A stretch of 64,000 nt of DNA from assembly GCF_000021325.1 (NCBI RefSeq), contig NC_011365.1, positions 2,322,001 through 2,386,000 on the forward strand. Reading direction: 5' to 3'. Positions within the stretch are counted from its first letter, which is position 1, and the number at the start of each line of letters is the position of its first letter. A model generated the notes under the pieces. It did no database searches, was not told where the DNA came from, and saw only the letters and a list, made by a program, of their open reading frames with translations. The translations under genes were made by a program, and so were the position numbers. Of the stretch, positions 57,421 to 64,000 are shown in pieces. The stretch is from Gluconacetobacter diazotrophicus PA1 5. Lineage in GTDB: Bacteria; Pseudomonadota; Alphaproteobacteria; Acetobacterales; Acetobacteraceae.

Positions 57421-59346
57421 ATGCCTGCCATCACCCTGCCTGACGGATCCGTTCGCCGCTTTGACGGTCCGGTGACGGGCACTATGGTGGCGGAGTCCAT
57501 CGGCCCGGGCCTGGCCCGCGCCGCGCTGGCGATGGAGGTGGACGGCGCGCTGGTCGACCTGTCGCGCGAAATCGCCGACGACGCGTCGGTCCGCTTCATC
57601 ACCCGCAAGGACGACGCGGCGCTGGAGATGATCCGCCACGACACCGCCCATGTCCTGGCCGAGGCCGTGCAGTCCCTGTGGCCCGGCACCCAGGTCACCA
57701 TCGGCCCGTCGATCGAGAACGGCTTCTATTACGATTTCTATCGCAACGAGCCCTTCACGCCCGAGGACTTCCCCGCGATCGAGGCCCGCATGCGCGAGAT
57801 CGTGGCCGCCAACGCCCGCTTCGAGCGTGAGGTCTGGCCGCGCGACGAGGCGATCCGCTTCTTCGAGAACCGGGGCGAGCGCTTCAAGGCCGAACTGATC
57901 CGCGACCTGCCGGAAAGCGAGCCGATCTCGATCTACCGCCAGGGCGAATGGCTGGACCTGTGCCGTGGCCCGCATCTGCGCGGCACGGCGGACGTGGGCA
58001 GCGCCTTCAAGCTGATGAAGGTGGCCGGCGCCTACTGGCGCGGCGACCACCGCAACCCGATGCTGACGCGCATCTACGGCACCGCGTGGCGCGACCAGAA
58101 GGAACTGGACGCCCACCTGCACCGGCTGGAGGAAGCGGAACGCCGCGACCATCGCCGCATCGGGCGCGAGATGGACCTGTTCCATATCCAGGAAGAGGCC
58201 GTCGGTTCGATCTTCTGGCACCCCAAGGGCTGGCGCCTCTATACCGCGTTGCAGGATTACATGCGCCGCGCCCAGACCCGGGGCGGCTACCAGGAAGTCC
58301 GCACCCCGCAACTGGTCGACCGCGCGCTGTGGGAGGCCTCGGGCCACTGGGACAAATATCGCGAGCACATGTTCATCGCGACGGTCGAGGACGAGGACAA
58401 GACCCTCGCGCTGAAGCCGATGAACTGCCCGTGCCATGTCCAGATCTTCCGCCACGGCCTGCGGTCCTATCGCGAACTGCCGCTGCGCATGGCGGAATTC
58501 GGCGCCTGCCATCGCTACGAGCCCTCGGGCGCGCTGCACGGCATCATGCGCGTGCGTTCGTTCACCCAGGATGACGCCCACATCTTCTGCACCGAGTCGC
58601 AGATCGCGGCCGAGACGGCGCGCTTCGTGCGCATGCTGGCCGAAGTCTATGCCGACCTGGGCTTCGAAAGCTTCCGGGTGAAATTCGCCGACCGGCCGGA
58701 ACAGCGCGCCGGCAGCGACGAGACCTGGGACCGGGCCGAGGGCGCGCTGATCGAGGCCTGCCGCCTGGCCGGCGTCGAATACGAGTACAACCCCGGCGAG
58801 GGCGCGTTCTACGGGCCGAAACTGGAATTCGTGCTGCGCGACGCCATCGGCCGCGACTGGCAGTGCGGCACCCTGCAGGTCGATTACGTGCTGCCCGAGC
58901 GGCTGGACGCGTCCTTCGTCGGCGAGGACAGCGCCCGCCACCGCCCGGTGATGCTGCATCGCGCGATCCTGGGCTCGTTCGAGCGCTTCCTGGGTATCCT
59001 GATCGAGCAGCATGCGGGCCGGTTCCCGCTGTGGCTGGCGCCGGTGCAGGTGGTGGTGGCCTCGATCGTCACCGACGCCGCGCCCTATGCCGAACAGGTG
59101 GCCGAGACGCTGACGCAGGCGGGCCTGGTGGTCGAGACCGACATCCGGAACGAGAAGATCAACGCCAAGGTGCGCGAGCACAGCCTGGCCCGCGTGCCGG
59201 TGATCCTGGTCGTCGGCCGCAAGGAGGCCGAGGACGGCACCGTCGCGATCCGCCGCCTGGGCGGCGCGGCGCAGGAGGTCATGAGCCTGGCCGATGCCGC
59301 GACCGCGCTGGCGGCCGAGGCCCTGCCGCCCGACCTGCGCCGGTAA
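57421..59346 (+). CDS. thrS: Threonyl-tRNA synthetase
   Basis: ThrS (641 residues) charges tRNA-Thr. Domains are N-terminal TGS (about 1-60), a second additional domain with editing function (60-240, [17 protein letters not shown]), the class II catalytic core (240-535: motif 2 [33 protein letters not shown], motif 3-like [19 protein letters not shown]), and the anticodon-binding domain (about 540-641). The length is normal. thrS followed by infC is conserved in bacteria. In E. coli thrS is autoregulated; no such operator is evident here. Confidence 0.98.
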   Translation: MPAITLPDGSVRRFDGPVTGTMVAESIGPGLARAALAMEVDGALVDLSREIADDASVRFITRKDDAALEMIRHDTAHVLAEAVQSLWPGTQVTIGPSIENGFYYDFYRNEPFTPEDFPAIEARMREIVAANARFEREVWPRDEAIRFFENRGERFKAELIRDLPESEPISIYRQGEWLDLCRGPHLRGTADVGSAFKLMKVAGAYWRGDHRNPMLTRIYGTAWRDQKELDAHLHRLEEAERRDHRRIGREMDLFHIQEEAVGSIFWHPKGWRLYTALQDYMRRAQTRGGYQEVRTPQLVDRALWEASGHWDKYREHMFIATVEDEDKTLALKPMNCPCHVQIFRHGLRSYRELPLRMAEFGACHRYEPSGALHGIMRVRSFTQDDAHIFCTESQIAAETARFVRMLAEVYADLGFESFRVKFADRPEQRAGSDETWDRAEGALIEACRLAGVEYEYNPGEGAFYGPKLEFVLRDAIGRDWQCGTLQVDYVLPERLDASFVGEDSARHRPVMLHRAILGSFERFLGILIEQHAGRFPLWLAPVQVVVASIVTDAAPYAEQVAETLTQAGLVVETDIRNEKINAKVREHSLARVPVILVVGRKEAEDGTVAIRRLGGAAQEVMSLADAATALAAEALPPDLRR

Positions 59347-59608
59347 GGCGCACGCCTTATTTCGACGGGGCCGGGCAACGATTCCGGTCGGACCCCGTTA
59401 GGCGGTCAGGTCCCGCCCGGGATGACATTGTGCTGCCGGTGCATGGCTGGCTTCGCCGTTCATGCACCGACAGAGCTTGATCTCGGGGGGCGGTTTGCGC
59501 CAATAACGGCAAACTCGGAGGCCATTTGCGCTGTCTCGACCCCATTGCCCGCGGGCAGTGGCGGGGGTGGTGCGCTCTCCGGGGCGAAAACGAAGACAGG
59601 AGCCGACC
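59347..59608 (+). promoter_or_regulatory. Leader region of infC
   Basis: About 260 bases between thrS and infC. A 9-bp hairpin (CGGTGCATG with CATGCACCG, 15-base loop, 59437-59469) stands in the middle, and the AGGAG ribosome site (59598-59602) precedes the AUA start. It may hold an infC promoter or autocontrol site. It resembles no known riboswitch. Confidence 0.45.
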
Positions 59609-60145
59609 ATAGCCAGACCTCCGATGCCCACTCCGCCTAACCGCGAGGGCCCACGCGTCAACGAGGAAATTCGTGTCCCGCAGGTGCGTCTGATCGACGC
59701 GGACGGCGAGATGCTGGGCGTCATGCCCACACGCGACGCGCTGATGCGCGCTTATGCGGTCGGTCTCGACCTGCTGGAAATCAGTCCGAACGCCGAACCC
59801 CCGGTCGCCAAGATCCTGGATTACGGCAAGTTCAAGTACGAACAGCAGAAAAAGCGCAACGAGGCCCGCAAGAAGCAGAAGGTCATCGAGATCAAGGAGG
59901 TCAAGGTCCGGCCGAATATCGATGAGAACGACTATCAGGTGAAGATGCGCGCCATGAAGTCGTTCATCGGCGAGGGCGACAAGGTCAAGGTGACGCTGCG
60001 CTTCCGTGGCCGCGAAATGGCGCACCAGGACCTGGGCATCAAGGTCCTGGAACGCATCCGCACCGAGATGGACGAACAGGCGAAGGTCGAGCAGATGCCC
60101 AAGCTCGAAAACCGCCAGATGATCATGGTCCTGTCGCCCCGTTGA
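59609..60145 (+). CDS. infC: Translation initiation factor IF-3
   Basis: IF-3 (178 residues) binds the 30S subunit and checks the start codon. The N domain ([19 protein letters not shown]), lysine-rich linker ([18 protein letters not shown]) and C domain ([40 protein letters not shown]) are intact. The start is placed at an AUA codon, because AGGAG lies six bases before it, and the first ATG in frame (59624) has no ribosome site. infC uses a rare start (AUU in E. coli, for autoregulation), so an AUA fits. It is the last plus-strand gene before the shared terminator. Confidence 0.96.
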   Translation: MARPPMPTPPNREGPRVNEEIRVPQVRLIDADGEMLGVMPTRDALMRAYAVGLDLLEISPNAEPPVAKILDYGKFKYEQQKKRNEARKKQKVIEIKEVKVRPNIDENDYQVKMRAMKSFIGEGDKVKVTLRFRGREMAHQDLGIKVLERIRTEMDEQAKVEQMPKLENRQMIMVLSPR

Positions 60146-60165
60146 CCCCGGCAGGGCCTGGAACG

Positions 60166-60199
60166 AAAAAAGCCCGGACCCTGGTCCGGGCTTTTTTTT
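60166..60199. terminator. Bidirectional terminator between infC and the GNAT gene
   Basis: A 10-bp stem AGCCCGGACC/GGTCCGGGCT with a 2-base loop has A residues on the left (60165-60170) and T residues on the right (60193-60199). It ends infC on the plus strand and can end the minus-strand GNAT transcript, whose stop is inside the T run. Confidence 0.93.
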
Positions 60200-60893
60200 A
60201 TTTACGCGCCCGCATCACGGTCGCCGTCACGCGCTGGTGGGGCCTGAACCCAAGGGCCTCGTAAAGCGCGATCGCGCCGGTATTGTCGGCATAGGAATGC
60301 AGGAAGGGCCTTTCGCCCCGGTCGAGAATGCGCGTGGCGACGGTTCGCATCAGGAAGGCCGCATAGCCGCGCCCGCGATGGTCCGGGTGGGTGCAGACCC
60401 CGCTCACCTCGGTAAAACGCCCCGGCTTCAGGCGCTCGCCGGCCATGGCGACCAGGCGGCCCCGGTCCCGAATGCCCACGAAGCCGCCCAGGCGCCACGT
60501 GCCGGCGAGAAAGGGACCCGGAGCGGTGAGGGTCGCAAGTGCCAGCATCTCGGCGGCATCGGACTCTCCGAGCTCGGAGAACGAAAAGCGACGGCTATCC
60601 TCCGTCACACGGGATGCGACCATTTGCAGGCATTCCGCGCTGCGGATGATGACGGCGCCGGAAGGCGGAGGAACCGCTTCCTTTTCGACGGTCCAGAATT
60701 CCCCGCTCCCGGACAGATCCGCCAGCAGGTCCAGATGCCGTGCCGTGTTCGTGCGCGCGGCGCCGAACGGCCCGATGGCCGGATCGAAGCGACGCACCTC
60801 GTCATCCCCGATGGCCAGCGCCCCCTGACGTCCTGAAAGCGCATTCCAGACCGGACGGTCCAGAACCTCCTGCCGGATGTTGAAGTCAGTCAC
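60198..60893 (-). CDS. GNAT-family N-acetyltransferase
   Basis: A 231-residue acetyltransferase with a GNAT domain in the C-terminal half (about 110-231). Motif A is SGVCTHPDHRGRGYAAFLMRTVA (read in parts), and motif B NTGAIALYEALGFRPHQRV. The N-terminal half (about 1-110) has no recognised domain, but has a FRGR-like region typical of FR47-like acetyltransferases. It starts with GTG, eight bases before the end of the Doc gene, so it is translated with the toxin-antitoxin pair. It might modify or modulate the toxin or its target, but this is inference. Confidence 0.82.
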   Translation of the reverse strand: MTDFNIRQEVLDRPVWNALSGRQGALAIGDDEVRRFDPAIGPFGAARTNTARHLDLLADLSGSGEFWTVEKEAVPPPSGAVIIRSAECLQMVASRVTEDSRRFSFSELGESDAAEMLALATLTAPGPFLAGTWRLGGFVGIRDRGRLVAMAGERLKPGRFTEVSGVCTHPDHRGRGYAAFLMRTVATRILDRGERPFLHSYADNTGAIALYEALGFRPHQRVTATVMRARK

Positions 60894-61278
60894 GTCGATG
60901 CTCCCGCAACCAGCGCGCGAATCCCGCCTCCTCGATCCGACTTTCGACGAGTGCCACCATCTGCTCGACGATTTCGGGTGCCTCCGCCATGACGTCGGCA
61001 TCATTCACCTTGAGGAACAGCACGCAGCAGCCCCACGCGGTGCGCTTGTTCGCGTCGTTGAACGGATGGTTGCCGGCGATGCCGAACGCGTAGGCGGCGG
61101 CGAGATCGAAGAGATCGACAGTGCCCGGATCGGCATAATGATAGCGGTTCAGAGGCCGCCCGAGGGCACTATGCAGCAGATCCTCGTTCTTCAGCCCGTG
61201 CGCGCCGCCATATTCGCGCAAGGCATGGTCATGCAGGAACAGGACGGCATCAGGTTCCAGAAATTCCGGGGCGTTCAC
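60886..61278 (-). CDS. doc: Doc-family toxin (Fic fold)
   Basis: A death-on-curing-type toxin of 130 residues. The Fic/Doc motif HPFNDANKRTAW (His71) is the degenerate form seen in Doc, a kinase that phosphorylates EF-Tu, rather than HPFxxGNGR of AMP-transferring Fic enzymes. The N-terminal LEPDAVLFLHDHALREYGG is also typical. It overlaps the AbrB-type antitoxin gene by four bases (ATGA) and the GNAT gene by eight. AbrB-like antitoxin rather than Phd is the odd point. Confidence 0.92.
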   Translation of the reverse strand: MNAPEFLEPDAVLFLHDHALREYGGAHGLKNEDLLHSALGRPLNRYHYADPGTVDLFDLAAAYAFGIAGNHPFNDANKRTAWGCCVLFLKVNDADVMAEAPEIVEQMVALVESRIEEAGFARWLREHRRD

Positions 61279-61502
61279 CGTTTGGCCAGTTCCTGAAGCG
61301 CGTCAGCCTGTTCGCGCAGCACCTCGCGCGCCAGTTGCATCTGGCGTTCCAGCTTCAGGTTGCGTTTGACCAGCTTCACTCCGTCCGCCATCTCGACCAG
61401 CGTCAGTTCCTGCCCGACTTCCAGCCCCAGCCGGATGCGCGTTTCCGCCGGCAGCGTCACGCCGACCGAATTGCCCTGCTTGCGCAGCACGACCGTTTCC
61501 AT
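61275..61502 (-). CDS. AbrB/MazE-type antitoxin
   Basis: A 75-residue antitoxin with a SpoVT-AbrB DNA-binding swapped-hairpin domain (VVLRKQGNSVGVTLPAETRI, about 3-45) and a helical tail (LKLERQMQLAREVLREQADA) that should wrap and inhibit Doc. It is first in the operon, with an AGGGGG ribosome site six bases before the ATG. The promoter region carries an interrupted palindrome (61511-61535) that probably binds this protein as its own operator. Confidence 0.92.
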   Translation of the reverse strand: METVVLRKQGNSVGVTLPAETRIRLGLEVGQELTLVEMADGVKLVKRNLKLERQMQLAREVLREQADALQELAKR

Positions 61503-61510
61503 GTTCGCCC

Positions 61511-61535
61511 CCTATCTTACAAAACGTAATATAGG
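61511..61535 (-). promoter_or_regulatory. 25-bp interrupted palindrome in the AbrB-Doc promoter
   Basis: Arms CCTAT-c-TTAC and GTAA-t-ATAGG around a 5-base centre (AAAAC) match in nine of ten positions. The site overlaps the ribosome site and lies 8-33 bases before the antitoxin ATG, where an autorepressor would act. A TATATT hexamer inside or beside it could be the -10. Confidence 0.72.
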
Positions 61536-61572
61536 CTCCGGCATTCGCCCTGTCAGCTACTCTTCCCGGATT

Positions 61573-62298
61573 CTACGGATGCAGCAGGAACGTCGCGGTG
61601 GCCGAGGCGGTGACGTCCTGTTCCTCGGCGGGGGCGGAGGGCGCGACGGCGGCGCGGGCGGCCATCATCATCATCGGCATGGGGCGCGGCATGGTCCGGT
61701 CGCCCAGTGCGACCCTGCGAAGGGTCCCGATTTTCAGGCCCAGCGTCGCCGCGGCGGAGTCCGCCCGGCGGCGGACATCCTTCAGCGCCTCGGACTCGGC
61801 CTGGCGGGTCAAATCCTGCCGCCGGTCGGGCGACAGGGACCAGTCCAGTCCCGACAGGCCCAGCCCGCGCGCCTGCAGCCTGCCCACCAGGTCCAGCAGC
61901 GCCGTGCCGTCGGCCCCGGCCAGGCGGATGGTCTGGCGCGCCACCCATTGGGGCGGCTTGGCGCTGTCGTCATGCTGGACGGAATAGCCCTCGGTCACGG
62001 TGGTGACGCCGCCGGCCGCATGGGCGGCGTCCATGGCCTGGCGGACCAGCGCGTTGACCCGCCCCTGCGCCGCAGCCGCCGTCGCGGCCGCGCTCTCGGC
62101 GAACAGCGTCGCGGTCAGCCGGTCGGGCGCGGCATGGACCGTGCCCGTCCCGGACAGGGTCAGTTCGGTGGCCGCCAGGCGTGTATCCGGCGCGCGTGCA
62201 TCCGGGGCGGGCATGTCCTGGGCGGCGGCGGGACCGGGCAGGGCGGCGATGGCAAGCAGGGCGGACGCGGCGAGGGGGAGAACGAGACGACGGGTCAT
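61573..62298 (-). CDS. SIMPL-domain (DUF541) exported protein
   Basis: A periplasmic protein of 241 residues. The signal peptide is MTRRLVLPLAASALLAIAAL-type, cut after AAAQ. The SIMPL/DUF541 domain (about 45-235) starts TELTLSGTGTVHAAPDRLTATLF and ends in EQDVTASATATFLLHP. Met-rich PMPMMMMAARAA near 218-230 is notable. The family includes YggE, a stress-protection protein of unknown mechanism. It lies after the small protein gene in ATGA overlap. Confidence 0.87.
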   Translation of the reverse strand: MTRRLVLPLAASALLAIAALPGPAAAQDMPAPDARAPDTRLAATELTLSGTGTVHAAPDRLTATLFAESAAATAAAAQGRVNALVRQAMDAAHAAGGVTTVTEGYSVQHDDSAKPPQWVARQTIRLAGADGTALLDLVGRLQARGLGLSGLDWSLSPDRRQDLTRQAESEALKDVRRRADSAAATLGLKIGTLRRVALGDRTMPRPMPMMMMAARAAVAPSAPAEEQDVTASATATFLLHP

Positions 62299-62624
62299 GA
62301 ATGATTGTCTTCCTTCAGCACCATCAGGGCGCGGCGCAACTGGACGATGCCCGAACGGACCCTGCCCTCGCGGCAAAGATGCGCGCCCTGGATGCGCAGG
62401 TCATGGACCTCGCGCGTCAGCGGGGGGCCATAGGCGTCGATGACGGTGACCAGCCGTTCGCAGAAGGCGCGGCTGTCGCTGGTGATGACGACCGGATGTC
62501 CGCTGTCGGAAACCGCGTGGCTGCCGGCGGGCAGCGGCGTGCCCTCGTCCGGTGCCGGCGCGAAACCGCACAGGCAGAAGCCCATGGCCAGCAGGACTGG
62601 AACCGGAGGAGGCTGCATGCTCAT
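62295..62624 (-). CDS. Small exported protein of unknown function
   Basis: A 109-residue protein with a signal peptide (MSMQPPPVPVLLAMGFCLC-type) and the mature segments VVITSDSRAFCERLVTVID and a basic VHDLRIQGAHLCREGRVRSG with two Cys. I do not know the family. It begins about 20 bases after the histidine kinase stop on the same strand, and its stop overlaps the SIMPL gene, so the three genes may form one operon. Confidence 0.75.
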   Translation of the reverse strand: MSMQPPPVPVLLAMGFCLCGFAPAPDEGTPLPAGSHAVSDSGHPVVITSDSRAFCERLVTVIDAYGPPLTREVHDLRIQGAHLCREGRVRSGIVQLRRALMVLKEDNHS

Positions 62625-62644
62625 GATTCGAAGCCTAGGGCGTG

Positions 62645-64000
62645 TCACGTGTCGCCCCCATGGGGTGAATGTGAAGTCTCCGTCACGCCGTCCGGCGGCG
62701 GCGCGGGCGGGAGCGGAACGGGCGCGCGCGAGGCGAAGCGGGGGCGGGCGGCCTCGCGCGCCACGGGCAGCACCATGCGGACCGACAGCCCCGGCGCATT
62801 GCTGCGCAGCCGCAGCACGCCGCCATGCAGTTGCACGATCGCCTGCACCAGCGACAGGCCCAGGCCCGCGCCGGGGGTGTTGCGGGCCGTCTCGGCACGG
62901 AAGAAGCGTTCCGACGCACGCGCCATGTCGGCCTCGTTCATGCCGATCCCCTCGTCGGTGACGGCGATGGATACGGCATTGCGCCCCGGGGCGGACCCGC
63001 TCAGCCCCGGCAGCAGGGCCGGTCCCAGGGCGACGGCCAGCGTGACCGTTCCCCCGGCGGGTGAAAACTTGATGGCGTTGTCCAGCAGGTTGGCCACCGC
63101 CTGCTGCATCATCGCCTGGTCGCCGTAGAAGGGCAGGGTGGGCGGCAGGCGCAGCACCAGCCGGATCTGCCGTTCCTCGGCCACGGCCTCGTACAGGTCG
63201 CCGATATCGGCCAGCAGCGGCACCAGGTCGAACGGGGCGAAGGCCGATCGGCGGGACCCGGCCTCGATCTGCGCGATCCGCAGCAGGGCCTCGAACACCG
63301 CCGTCACATTGTCCAGGTGACCCACGGCACGGTCGATGGCCGCGCGCAGTTCGCCCTCGCCGCTTGCATGCTCGGCCGCGTCCTCCAACTGGGTGCGGGC
63401 GCGGGTGATGGGCGTGCGCAGGTCGTGGGCGATGGAATTGGACACCTGGCGCACGCCGTCCATCAGCCGCACGATGCGGTCCAGCATCTCGTTGATCGCC
63501 TCGGCCACCTGGTCCAGCTCGTCGCCATTGCCGACCAGCGGCATCCGGCGCGACAGGTCGCCATGCGCGATCGCCGACGTGGTCTGGGCGATCGACTTGA
63601 TCATGCGGCGGAACATGCCGTGCACCAGCACCGCGCCGCTGATCGCCAGCAGCGTCACCATCATCCACGCCCAAAGCAGGGAATCGGTCAGCAGGCGGCG
63701 CAGCACGGCGCGCGACCGGACATCCCGCCCGACCAGCAGCCGGAAGCCGCCCGGCAGGGCGAAGGCATGGACCTGCGCCATGTCGCGCATGCCCGCCCGC
63801 GTGACCTCCAGCGCGTACCACCGGTCGGTGCTGGTGATCATGGCCGGCCATTCCGACAGGTTGCCCGCCAGCCGGTGGCCGGTCGGGTCGACCATCAGGT
63901 AGATCGCGTCGTCATCCAGGTTCTGTTCCAGCCGGTCGTCGATCGTCAGCGCCAGGGTCGGCAGCCCGCCCTCGGCCCAGCGCTGGCTCAGCGCCCGGGC
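62645..64000 (-). CDS. Sensor histidine kinase, 5' end outside the window
   Basis: A membrane histidine kinase whose amino terminus runs off the right edge; at least 452 residues are present. The partial periplasmic sensor (to the segment LYLMVDPTGHR-like) is followed by a membrane helix (LWAWMMVTLLAISGAVLVHG), a HAMP linker, HisKA with SIAHDLRTPITRARTQLED and HATPase with QAVANLLDNAIKFSPAGG, DEGIGMNEADM and GAGLGLSLV. No response regulator is in the window; it probably lies just outside. It likely heads the operon with the small exported protein and the SIMPL gene, so those may be its targets or part of the same envelope response. Confidence 0.92.
   Translation of the reverse strand, partial: ARALSQRWAEGGLPTLALTIDDRLEQNLDDDAIYLMVDPTGHRLAGNLSEWPAMITSTDRWYALEVTRAGMRDMAQVHAFALPGGFRLLVGRDVRSRAVLRRLLTDSLLWAWMMVTLLAISGAVLVHGMFRRMIKSIAQTTSAIAHGDLSRRMPLVGNGDELDQVAEAINEMLDRIVRLMDGVRQVSNSIAHDLRTPITRARTQLEDAAEHASGEGELRAAIDRAVGHLDNVTAVFEALLRIAQIEAGSRRSAFAPFDLVPLLADIGDLYEAVAEERQIRLVLRLPPTLPFYGDQAMMQQAVANLLDNAIKFSPAGGTVTLAVALGPALLPGLSGSAPGRNAVSIAVTDEGIGMNEADMARASERFFRAETARNTPGAGLGLSLVQAIVQLHGGVLRLRSNAPGLSVRMVLPVAREAARPRFASRAPVPLPPAPPPDGVTETSHSPHGGDT

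Overview
The window is a GC-rich alphaproteobacterial chromosome segment, most probably from an acetic acid bacterium (Acetobacteraceae, Gluconacetobacter-like). This is inferred from the overall base composition, the MucR and Fur-like regulators, the cluster of nfu, tsaB, rimI, a fur-like gene, olsB, lnt and an XRE gene, an E3 subunit carrying its own lipoyl domain, and hairpin-rich intergenic repeats. The genus is an inference. No rRNA, CRISPR array or prophage is seen.

Layout. Positions 1-6.2 kb hold an OmpR/EnvZ-type two-component pair, a convergent exported beta-propeller protein, an Nfu iron-sulfur carrier, a RutE-like nitroreductase, tsaB and rimI, and a divergent TusA-like gene. Positions 6.2-10.4 kb hold mucR-like, fur-like, olsB, lnt and an XRE regulator, which looks like a shortened form of a widely conserved alphaproteobacterial cluster. 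Positions 10.4-16 kb on the minus strand hold sdhCDAB with a strong terminator, a tyrosine phosphatase behind it, and asd. Then come zwf and an IS110-family element (18-19.1 kb), small exported proteins, a 2OG-Fe(II) oxygenase, an AhpD-like protein and zapE. Positions 23-29.2 kb hold the 2-oxoglutarate dehydrogenase operon odhA-odhB-lpd. Positions 29.3-42.6 kb are envelope and metabolic genes: an L,D-transpeptidase bracketed by two repeat elements, an exported peroxiredoxin, an SLT-SPOR protein, a glycogen-debranching-like enzyme, a CorA/ZntB transporter, a purine permease with a guanine-deaminase-like enzyme, ahcY, an M19 dipeptidase and hsp20. Positions 42.7-46.5 kb hold a TonB-dependent receptor beside a frameshifted exported protein. 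Positions 46.9-53.4 kb form a minus-strand housekeeping run: dcd, murA, hisG, hisD, infA, maf, an RNase E/G-family gene, yacG and tRNA-Phe. Positions 53.4-60.2 kb hold two glycosyltransferases, a TPR protein, thrS and infC. Positions 60.2-64 kb hold an AbrB-Doc toxin-antitoxin pair overlapping a GNAT gene, a SIMPL-domain protein and a histidine kinase cut by the window end.

The metabolic core is the TCA cycle: succinate dehydrogenase and the full 2-oxoglutarate dehydrogenase complex. zwf, asd, hisDG and ahcY add pentose-phosphate flux and amino-acid and methyl-cycle functions. Many neighbours overlap by ATGA or GTGA, so translational coupling is likely.

The most interesting items outside the housekeeping genes are: the AbrB-Doc-GNAT operon with a 25-bp interrupted palindrome on its start region; a 162-bp MITE-like element with TGA target duplications against the L,D-transpeptidase gene; a paired-hairpin repeat that supplies the last codons of that same gene; a mosaic palindromic element directly before hsp20; a 34-bp perfect palindrome in the long leader of the IS110 transposase, where a bridge RNA would lie; the AUA start of infC; and a leader with four inverted repeats before the TonB-dependent receptor.
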